A DNA stretch of 64,000 bases, taken from contig NZ_STGQ01000003.1 of NCBI RefSeq assembly GCF_004916975.1, positions 514,501 to 578,500 on the forward strand, written 5' to 3'. The translations under genes were made by a program, and so were the position numbers. Numbering within the stretch: the stretch's first letter is position 1; each line of letters begins with the position of its first letter. Of the stretch, positions 54,318-61,361 are shown in pieces. Origin of the DNA: Paenibacillus dokdonensis (GTDB lineage: Bacteria > Bacillota > Bacilli > Paenibacillales > Paenibacillaceae). A model generated the notes under the pieces. The model made no database searches. It was given only the letters and a program-made list of their open reading frames with translations, and was not told the origin of the DNA.

Positions 54318-55244
54318 CTACCATGCGCCTTTGCCGGTCATTTTTTTCGATAAGAAATGGGTGGACAGAACCAGAATGACTCCGATCAGGCTCTTGAACA
54401 AATTCGCTGCTGTAGCAAGGGAATATTGACCATTGAGCAAGCCCATGCGGTACACGAAGGTATCGATGATATCAATATGGCTGGCGATAGAATCGTTCGT
54501 AAAGTTCAGGATTTGATCCAGTCCTGCGTTCATGATAAAGCCGATATTCAGGATAAAAATCGTTACCATCGGTATCAACAGATGCGGCAAGACAATCCGG
54601 GTCATGATATGCCAGCGGCTGGCTCCATCCACGCGGGCTGCTTCATAAAGGGCAGGATTAATGCCAATGATCGCCGCGAGGTAGATGATGGAATCCCAAC
54701 CCATGCTGCGCCACGCTTCACTCGCCACGAGCACCCAGCGGATGCTGCTCTTGTCGGTCAGAAAGTCATGAGGCTGAAACCCGAAAAACTTAATGATTTC
54801 ATTAATAGCTCCGGTTGATGGGGACAAAAATTCATACCATACACCGGCAATAACAACCCAGGAAAGAAAATGCGGAAGATAGGAAACGACCTGTACGGTC
54901 TTACGGAAGGCTCCATTCATGAACTCATTCAGAGCCAGGGCGAACAGAATCGGAATCGGGAAGAGCAGGAACATTTTCATCGCGCTGATAATCAGCGTAT
55001 TCACGATGACTTTTGTGAAAATAGGCGTGCTGAACAGCTCTTTGAAGTATTTGAAGCCAACGAAGATATCGTCGCCAATGATGCGGTAATCATAAAAGGC
55101 GAGCTTCATCTCATAAATCGGCCAGATATGAAAAATGACATAGAAGAGGATGGCCGGCAGCAGCATCAGATACAGGATTTTGTCAGCACTGATCTGCTTG
55201 AGCTTGGAGGGCTTGGGAGCCGGGAGTGACCTCGTCCTGCTCAT
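54318..55244 (-). CDS. ABC transporter permease (LplB type)
   Basis: A 308-residue permease with a basic N-terminus, six transmembrane segments and EAA loop EAARVDGASRWHIMTR. Its ATG overlaps the stop codon of the DUF4387 gene in an ATGA arrangement, so translation is probably coupled, tying transport to that gene. No ATPase subunit is encoded in the operon. Confidence 0.92.
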   Translation of the reverse strand: MSRTRSLPAPKPSKLKQISADKILYLMLLPAILFYVIFHIWPIYEMKLAFYDYRIIGDDIFVGFKYFKELFSTPIFTKVIVNTLIISAMKMFLLFPIPILFALALNEFMNGAFRKTVQVVSYLPHFLSWVVIAGVWYEFLSPSTGAINEIIKFFGFQPHDFLTDKSSIRWVLVASEAWRSMGWDSIIYLAAIIGINPALYEAARVDGASRWHIMTRIVLPHLLIPMVTIFILNIGFIMNAGLDQILNFTNDSIASHIDIIDTFVYRMGLLNGQYSLATAANLFKSLIGVILVLSTHFLSKKMTGKGAW

Positions 55245-55552
55245 ATCTCCACCTCCAGGTCCATTAGCGGCGCATGCTGCTGTGCTCCGTAAACGTCACG
55301 GTCCAAAAAAGAACCGGATGACACGCTACGGGCGAAGGTTATCTTGAAGCCCATGGCCTGATCAAAAAATACAATCTGCGTGATATGATCGGGCTCAATA
55401 TTGTAAAGTCTGGACACGGTATCTTTGTTGATGATTCCGGACTGTTTGATCTTGTTGTATGTATCAAAATGATCAAACAGCGCATCTACAGTGATTTCAA
55501 ATGGTCCGCTGTTCTTGCTGCGCAGTACGGCGGCAGCATCATAGAGCTTCAT
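55241..55552 (-). CDS. DUF4387-family protein
   Basis: A 103-residue protein (KLYDAAAVLRSKNSGPFEIT at the start, MGFKITFARS near the end) that fits DUF4387. This family usually occurs as a small partner next to, or fused to, AtuA/DUF1446 proteins. Its start and stop both overlap the neighbouring genes by four bases (ATGA), indicating a tightly coupled unit with the AtuA-like protein. Biochemical function not established. Confidence 0.82.
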   Translation of the reverse strand: MKLYDAAAVLRSKNSGPFEITVDALFDHFDTYNKIKQSGIINKDTVSRLYNIEPDHITQIVFFDQAMGFKITFARSVSSGSFLDRDVYGAQQHAPLMDLEVEI

Positions 55553-56919
55553 TTCGATCCCCCCTGAATGAATTCGCAGGTGAACATCTCAAGAGCGTCT
55601 CTCACTTCCATTAGATGATAGATGGAAAATTCATAGACAGCACCAAACGAAATGTCACTTGGGGCAAATGGAAAGGCAAGATTGCCAGCCGTGGACTTCC
55701 GTCCCTCGTAACCGTAATGCAGGAAGGTAGAACGGACCGAGCTGCATATCGTGTCGGCGAGCTCCTGCGTATCGGCAACCACCTCGATCACAATCCCAAC
55801 CTCATGCCCCGGTATTGGAGTCGGCTCCAGCTGTCCCATCACACCGTTAAAACCGTAATTAATAAAATTAATTTGGTAAGCGTTTACAGGTATATCATCG
55901 TAGTATTCATGGACCTGCTGCTTGACGAGTTTTTCCACTTCCTCGATCTTGGAGATCAGAAGCGGATCGCGGACACCTGCCACAACAATCGTGCGGTAAG
56001 CGGTTTTCATGGCTCCCTCAAGCTTGATTTTATATACTGGCGTTTCATGGATTCTGCTGCCGCTTACCTCGACGCTGCCGTCTCCCAGCTCCTTGAATTC
56101 GCATTGCTCCAGATCCAGAATCGAGCCGGGACCGTGCAGCAAATACGGATGATCCTTTTCGTAAAAGGTATGCGCCGCCACTGAGATGGTCGTACATTTC
56201 CTCTTGTCGTTCAGTGGCTTCACAATAAAAGAATCCTTCTTCAGAATGCCAAGCATGCAATCTTTCGTAGTTCCGGGATCCGCACAAAGCGCCGCACATT
56301 CCAGGATTTTGCCGAGATGATAAGCGAGCGCCGTATCAAAGCCGTTATGAATGGCTGCCGCCGCGAACGGTGACGGATCATAGGCCCGGCCGCAGATAAT
56401 AATGTCGGCACCAGCTTTCAGCGCTTTGACAATGGGCTCATGGCCCATTTGGGCCACGATGCGGCTCGTCTCTTCAAGGCGCTCCTCCGTTAATGGCTTT
56501 ACCGTCAGGTTAAGGGGCTCACACTTGCCTGCCGCAAGACTTGCCTTCACCACTTCATGCGGAATGTCGGCCCAGATCACCGCGATATTCAGGTCGCTCA
56601 GCTGATGTTCCTTCACAATCTCCATCACGATAGACTGTGTCCATTCCACGTGAATCCGGGCACCGCTGCCGCCTGCAGATCCGATAATAACCGGAATGCC
56701 GGACGCAGCACCTGCCGTAATCATAAGCTCCAGATCTTTCTTGCATGCCTGTTTACTGACAATCGCCGTCCCTGCGCCCAGCTTATGCGGACCGGCATCC
56801 GTCGAACCCGCATCGACCACAATAGCGTCAGGCCTCTGCTCCATTCCCTTCTGGAATGAAGCCTTCGGAAATCCATAGCCCAGCATGCCGCAAGGTGCTA
56901 ATATTCTGTATTCATCCAT
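55549..56919 (-). CDS. AtuA/DUF1446-family protein
   Basis: About 456 residues; the family is named for AtuA of acyclic terpene utilisation. Visible signatures: LAPCGMLGYGF, DAIVVDAGSTDAGPHKLGAG, IIGSAGGSGARIHVEWT, ADIIICGRAYDPSPFAAAA. The family is probably an enzyme with a Rossmann-like core, but its reaction is unproven. Start is uncertain: 56919 follows a GGAGG site by 11 bases, while an in-frame ATG at 56946 directly follows the upstream stop codon. Coupled to DUF4387, in an operon for a ribosyl-type compound where no terpene genes are seen. Confidence 0.85.
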   Translation of the reverse strand: MDEYRILAPCGMLGYGFPKASFQKGMEQRPDAIVVDAGSTDAGPHKLGAGTAIVSKQACKKDLELMITAGAASGIPVIIGSAGGSGARIHVEWTQSIVMEIVKEHQLSDLNIAVIWADIPHEVVKASLAAGKCEPLNLTVKPLTEERLEETSRIVAQMGHEPIVKALKAGADIIICGRAYDPSPFAAAAIHNGFDTALAYHLGKILECAALCADPGTTKDCMLGILKKDSFIVKPLNDKRKCTTISVAAHTFYEKDHPYLLHGPGSILDLEQCEFKELGDGSVEVSGSRIHETPVYKIKLEGAMKTAYRTIVVAGVRDPLLISKIEEVEKLVKQQVHEYYDDIPVNAYQINFINYGFNGVMGQLEPTPIPGHEVGIVIEVVADTQELADTICSSVRSTFLHYGYEGRKSTAGNLAFPFAPSDISFGAVYEFSIYHLMEVRDALEMFTCEFIQGGSK

Positions 56920-56946
56920 GCTCACCTTAGCCTCCATCTTATGCAT

Positions 56947-58902
56947 TTACATATATATTCGGATTGTGTCCTGATCCGGCAGCGATGGCTGCGCACCTTC
57001 CCTGCTTACGGTAATGCCTGCCGCCAGCGAACCATAGCGGATGGCTTCAATCATGTCCTTTCCTTCGGACAACGCCACGGTCAGGCCACTGATGAACGAA
57101 TCGCTTGCAGCCGTCGTATCGACAGCTCTGAAATCCGCAGCCGCGAAGTACTGCTTCGTGTCCCCGTTAATCAGCAAGCAGCCTCTTTCACCCAATGTCA
57201 CAATCACGTTCTGATAGTTCATATTCAGCAGCCGGTACGCTTTCTCCTCAATGGACTGCTCGCCTGGTAACATCAGGGCCAGCTCAGTTTCGTTGGGAAC
57301 GATCAGGAAGCCTTCCTCAAAGTTCTCGAAGTTGAAATTATGCGCGGGTGCGGGCTTGATGATGAGCTTTACGTTTTTACGCTTGCAGATGCTCGCGACA
57401 TAACGGATCGTATCCGCTGGAATCTCCATCTGTACCAGACAGAATGACACTTCATCGAAGATCCATTCCACGTTCTGTACCTGCTCCAGATTCAGCCGGG
57501 AATTTGCCCCCGGGTTAACAACGATATTGTTCTCCCCTTTATCCGAGACATGGATATACGCATTGCCTGTGGGTAGAAGCTCATCGAAGATGACGCCACT
57601 TGCATCCACTCCATTTTTAATCAACCCGTTGTAGAGCTCCCGTCCATATAGGTCATTCCCGACCCTGCCAATCATGTAGACCTTGCCTCCGAGCTTGCCA
57701 GCCCCAACCGCCTGGTTCGCTCCCTTGCCGCCGGCAGCATTCTTGACGTCCTGCGCCAGAATGGTCTCTCCAACCTTGGGAATATGAGGCACCCGCATGA
57801 TGATGTCCATGTTCAAGCTACCTACGATCGCGATTTTCTCCTTCGGTGTCAGATCGATATGAGGGGCATCTGATACACTGTCACGAACGACAACGGAAGG
57901 CTGAAATACCAGCTTCTTCCCTCTCTCCTGATGACGGATTTGGCCGAGCAAGGTCATGACCGCCGCGAACCCGCTTTCGTAAAGTGGATACTGAACCGAG
58001 CTTAGGGACGGGATGACCAGCTCGCAGATATCCGAATCACCGAAACCGATCACAGACAGCGCGTCCGGGATACGGACGGACTGCTCCGCCGCCGCAGTAT
58101 AGACACCGCATGCGATAATATCGCTGCATGTCACGATCGCTGTCGCACCCATGGACAGAAGATACTTGGCTCCTTCGTAGCCGCTGGACTTTTGATTGCC
58201 CGATGCGCTTTCATAAACAAGATTTTTATCCAGGTTAATATGACTCTCATACAGCGCCTTCTTGTAGCCTTCCAGCTTGGCGAGCTCAGAAAGATTCGTT
58301 AATGGACCACCGATATAGCCGATTCGCTCATGTCTGCCTTCAATCAGACCTTGCACAGCCAGATAAATACCTTGCTCAACATCCAGTGTGATATGCGAAA
58401 TATCCGCTTCATAGGTATGATGATCCACGATCACTACCGGCAGTTCCTCTTCCGTCTGAGCGGCCAGCGTATCTCCTCTGCGCTCTGGAGCAGGAACCAG
58501 CAGGATACCTTCTACATTGCGGTCCTGAAGGATTCTAAGATAATGCTTCTCCTTCGATTCAAGGCCTTCCGTATGGCAGATGATGAGGCTCATCTCTTCC
58601 TGGTAAGCCGCGGCTTCGGCACCCCGGATCCATTCTCTGCTTGCAACATCACCGGACGAGATCACAAGCCCGATCGTGTCGCTCTTCGCGCCCATCCGTT
58701 TGACAACTTTGCGGTAGGGAATATAGTTGTGATCACTGATCACCTTGTTTATCTTCGCCCGGGTCTCTTCGCTAATATCCTGGTCTTTGCTATTAAGCAC
58801 TTTGGAAACGGTTGCAATAGAGACTCCGGCAAGTCTCGCAATATCTTTAATTGTCATTGTGCTGGAACCTGAAGATTCTGAAGGACTATACCATTTATCC
58901 AT
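56947..58902 (-). CDS. LacI-family regulator fused to a ribokinase-like domain
   Basis: A 651-residue fusion. Residues about 16-70 form a LacI helix-turn-helix (MTIKDIARLAGVSIATVSKVLNS is the site start), about 75-345 a periplasmic-binding-protein-like effector domain (GLVISSG, IGYIGGPLTN, VIGFGD), and about 355-651 a PfkB kinase domain with GSLNMDIIM and AAGGKGANQAVGAG. The C-terminal motif reads DTTAASDSF (595-603): catalytic Asp601 is kept but the anion-hole glycine has become serine. It may be a kinase, or a pseudo-kinase that senses sugar. First gene of the operon, so it probably autoregulates it. AGAGGTTGTAGG precedes the ATG. Confidence 0.92.
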   Translation of the reverse strand: MDKWYSPSESSGSSTMTIKDIARLAGVSIATVSKVLNSKDQDISEETRAKINKVISDHNYIPYRKVVKRMGAKSDTIGLVISSGDVASREWIRGAEAAAYQEEMSLIICHTEGLESKEKHYLRILQDRNVEGILLVPAPERRGDTLAAQTEEELPVVIVDHHTYEADISHITLDVEQGIYLAVQGLIEGRHERIGYIGGPLTNLSELAKLEGYKKALYESHINLDKNLVYESASGNQKSSGYEGAKYLLSMGATAIVTCSDIIACGVYTAAAEQSVRIPDALSVIGFGDSDICELVIPSLSSVQYPLYESGFAAVMTLLGQIRHQERGKKLVFQPSVVVRDSVSDAPHIDLTPKEKIAIVGSLNMDIIMRVPHIPKVGETILAQDVKNAAGGKGANQAVGAGKLGGKVYMIGRVGNDLYGRELYNGLIKNGVDASGVIFDELLPTGNAYIHVSDKGENNIVVNPGANSRLNLEQVQNVEWIFDEVSFCLVQMEIPADTIRYVASICKRKNVKLIIKPAPAHNFNFENFEEGFLIVPNETELALMLPGEQSIEEKAYRLLNMNYQNVIVTLGERGCLLINGDTKQYFAAADFRAVDTTAASDSFISGLTVALSEGKDMIEAIRYGSLAAGITVSREGAQPSLPDQDTIRIYM

Positions 58903-59416
58903 CCTACAACCTCTTTTTAATATACTTTGGGAACAATTCTGGTAATCTGCTTCTCATACTGGTGGAAGTTCTGGTGAGTAAAACTGATGAGTTTGACTGT
59001 GAGTTATGTGGAAAATCGCGGCGAAACTATTTTAGTAAAATGATTTCGTGACACAAACTTAGCATGAAATATTTCTCAAGTCAATTGTTTCCTTGGATAA
59101 AAATCCCGTATTTTTCACCTTGTAGGAATAGAACATTCCAGGTGATTTCCGAAGAAAAAAACTTATTCAAATTGGAATTACATCATACATTAATACAACA
59201 AAAAACTACATTCGACATGTGGTATAGGAGAAAATATCTACATGCCAATACATAAAATTTTAGTTATTTAAGCCCCTGTACAAGCAGATTATTCTCCTGT
59301 ATGCTCTTGCTACATCATATGTAGATGGAGACAGACCTACAGATTTAAGAATCCATTCCTTCTGCATATTACGGACTCTTTTTCAGAAGCATAGGTGTGG
59401 TTTCTCTCGGCCCAAA

Positions 59417-59434
59417 AGTTTAGGCGCTTAAACT
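59417..59434. promoter_or_regulatory. LacI/CcpA-type palindrome, distal copy
   Basis: AGTTTAGGCGCTTAAACT is an 18-base imperfect palindrome with a GCGC centre, 143 bases before the chitosanase start. Confidence 0.5.
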
Positions 59435-59530
59435 AATGTGAAAAATGGAAGGAGCTGATTCATCCTACAAATGTCATCTCAATATTTTCAGCCTGAGTCG
59501 GAAATTCAGCGGTGATTTATTTTCGCCTAA

Positions 59531-59550
59531 AAGTTAAAGCGCTTTTACTT
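59531..59550. promoter_or_regulatory. LacI/CcpA-type palindrome, proximal copy
   Basis: AAGTTAAAGCGCTTTTACTT is a 20-base near-perfect palindrome with a GCGC centre, ending 26 bases before the chitosanase ATG. Its centre is 115 bases from that of the distal copy. The core AAAGCGCTTT matches the general LacI-family/cre pattern. Confidence 0.55.
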
Positions 59551-59576
59551 AATTAAAATTCAGGAGGAATTTAATA

Positions 59577-60605
59577 ATGAAAACAACGAATACTGGATCA
59601 ACCACCACCAAAGGAAAATTCATTGCGATTTTGCTGAGCTTTGCTGTTCTTGGTTCGATTACCGTCATGTCCGGTCCTGTGCAAACAAAGGCTTTTGCTG
59701 ATGAAAATAACGCTCCTGTTGAGTCCTTGGATGGAGCAGAGCTGAGCAGCGATCCGGAAATCGGAACCAGTGAGTCCTTGTCGGCCGAAAGCGCTGATTT
59801 CAGCGCTCAAGCTGTTGCAGCTGCTACAGATCATGATGCCAACTTCTCTCCGAGCACCCTTCAATTCCTGAAAACCAATACGGGACTTGACGGTGAACAA
59901 TGGGATAACATCATGAAGCTCGTGAACAAGCCTGAACAGGATGACCTGAACTGGACAAAATATTACGGATACTGCGAGGATATCGGCGACAACCGCGGAT
60001 ACACGATCGGCATTTTCGGCGCGACGACCGGTGGTTCCAATGACACCGGCCCGGATGGTCCGGATCTTTTCAAAGAATATGACAGAATCAGCGGAGCAAG
60101 CAGTCCGTCGGTTGAGGGCGGTCTGAAGCGTATCGGGGTCAATGGGAAGATGAGCGGTTCGATTTTGAAAATAACGGATAGCAAAAGCGTATTTATCAAA
60201 AAAATTAACGGACTCCAAAACAACGCGGCCTGGAGAGAAGCCATGTGGCGCACCTTCTATAATGTATATATCAAATATAGTGTAGACCAAGCGAAGAAAC
60301 GCGGCTTCACCTCGGCCCTGACCATCGGTTCTTTCGTGGATACTGCTTTGAACCAAGGCGCTGACGGGGATTCCGGCAGTCTGGAAGGCATTCTCTCCCG
60401 TTCCGGCAGCAGCAAGGACGAAAAGACCTTTATGACCAAATTCTATGCCGAACGCACCAAGATCGTGGACACGAACGACTATAACCAGCCACCCAACGGG
60501 AAAAACCGTGTAAAACAATGGAGCTCTCTCCTGAGCTCAGGAGAAACGGATCTGAAGAATGCCGATGCGGCTGTCAAAAAGGCTACCAGCTGGACCATGC
60601 AGTAA
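59577..60605 (+). CDS. csn: Secreted chitosanase, glycoside hydrolase family 46
   Basis: A 342-residue secreted endo-chitosanase. Signal peptide to about residue 41 (AFA-D), then an acidic Ser/Ala-rich linker (about 42-85) and the GH46 domain (about 88-342). Catalytic residues are placed by the family pattern as Glu120 (NKPEQDD) and Asp138 (CEDIGDNRGYT); their 18-residue spacing equals that of the Streptomyces N174 enzyme. It cleaves beta-1,4-glucosamine polymers such as fungal-wall chitosan. AGGAGG lies nine bases before the ATG. Two LacI-type palindromes upstream point to sugar-dependent control. Confidence 0.92.
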   Translation: MKTTNTGSTTTKGKFIAILLSFAVLGSITVMSGPVQTKAFADENNAPVESLDGAELSSDPEIGTSESLSAESADFSAQAVAAATDHDANFSPSTLQFLKTNTGLDGEQWDNIMKLVNKPEQDDLNWTKYYGYCEDIGDNRGYTIGIFGATTGGSNDTGPDGPDLFKEYDRISGASSPSVEGGLKRIGVNGKMSGSILKITDSKSVFIKKINGLQNNAAWREAMWRTFYNVYIKYSVDQAKKRGFTSALTIGSFVDTALNQGADGDSGSLEGILSRSGSSKDEKTFMTKFYAERTKIVDTNDYNQPPNGKNRVKQWSSLLSSGETDLKNADAAVKKATSWTMQ

Positions 60606-60641
60606 TTTAGTATATTTGTACATCATCTGATAGCGAAAAAT

Positions 60642-60676
60642 AAAACAGGAAGCATCTCTGGATGCTCCCTGTTTTA
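60642..60676. terminator. Bidirectional terminator between chitosanase and CYTH genes
   Basis: AAAACAGGAAGCATC and GATGCTCCCTGTTTT form a 15-base stem with one mismatch around a four-base loop; A- and T-runs flank it. Confidence 0.88.
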
Positions 60677-60689
60677 TTGCTTCACCGGT

Positions 60690-61193
60690 TCAATCTTCCT
60701 TGCTCTCCTGCAATTCTTTCCACACCTTTTTATTGCTGTATTGCTTCTCGGTGCTGATATCCTTGCCAAACCATTCCGGCGGAATAAAGCTTTCTGCCTC
60801 CTCAACCGAGTCAAATTCCACTTCAAGCACCATGAGGCGGATCTGCTTGTAGTCGTCGATTTCAATCACTGTATCGCCCCACACAGCAGTAGTCCGTTTT
60901 TTGATCAGCGGAATTGCCTGATGCTTAGTTACCATTTGCTCATAGAGCCCCTCCGAGATCGAGTATTCCACCTCTTCACGCGCAATACCATGCCCTTTTT
61001 TGAATGTGTGGGTGAATTCCAGTTGATCATGGGTAAGATCTTTGATTTTGCGAACTCTCAGCTCCTGGTCTCCTGCCATGGCCAAATAGGTTTGCTCAAT
61101 CAACTGCTCCTTTTTAATCTGGATGACATTTTCCTGAATGAGAGCTTCCGGATATTCCGGCAGCAGGAATTTACGTTCAATTTCAAGCGTCAT
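60690..61193 (-). CDS. CYTH-domain protein (triphosphatase/adenylate cyclase-like tunnel fold)
   Basis: A 167-residue protein beginning MTLEIERKFLL, which contains the CYTH ExExK motif (Glu4, Glu6, Lys8). Further charged strand motifs are RVRKI, EEVEYSIS, VIEIDDYK and LEVEFDS. CYTH proteins hydrolyse triphosphates (inorganic triphosphate or thiamin triphosphate) with Mg2+; a few make cAMP. Start 61193 is set by AGGAGG eight bases before it. It lies near a cyclic-nucleotide-binding protein gene, but a link is only suggestive. Separate unit, convergent with the chitosanase gene. Confidence 0.88.
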   Translation of the reverse strand: MTLEIERKFLLPEYPEALIQENVIQIKKEQLIEQTYLAMAGDQELRVRKIKDLTHDQLEFTHTFKKGHGIAREEVEYSISEGLYEQMVTKHQAIPLIKKRTTAVWGDTVIEIDDYKQIRLMVLEVEFDSVEEAESFIPPEWFGKDISTEKQYSNKKVWKELQESKED

Positions 61194-61291
61194 ATACTGT
61201 TCCTCCTGTTCGCTAATCTGGACCTTGTAACTTACATTATACGAATGAATACATAGGGGGACAATCACTTGAAATGGATTCAGAACAATAT

Positions 61292-61332
61292 AAAAAGGCC
61301 GCTCAAGGATGATTCCTTGAAACGGCCCTTTG
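61292..61332 (-). terminator. Terminator after the CNB/PrsW gene
   Basis: On the minus strand AAAGGGCCG and CGGCCTTTTT pair with an inner CAAGG/CCTTG stem and end in a U-run. Confidence 0.85.
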
Positions 61333-61361
61333 GATTACACCCTTAGGCAATAAATGATTCC

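Larger units (their letters stand above)
58903..59576. promoter_or_regulatory. Intergenic region between LacI-kinase and chitosanase genes
   Basis: About 670 AT-rich bases between divergent genes. It must hold promoters for both; I could not define -35/-10 boxes confidently. Two LacI-type palindromes lie on the chitosanase side (listed separately). The middle part, about 59040-59400, contains no frame with a good ribosome binding site and no RNA gene that I recognise. Confidence 0.5.

Noticed and set aside
55549-56919. Terpene-degradation gene cluster, because of the AtuA-like protein
   Set aside because: No other atu or liu genes are present; the context is sugar transport, ADP-ribosylglycohydrolase and ribokinase genes.
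59598-60518. 306-codon minus-strand frame opposite the chitosanase gene
   Set aside because: Fully covered by a GH46 gene with correct signal peptide, ribosome binding site and catalytic residues.
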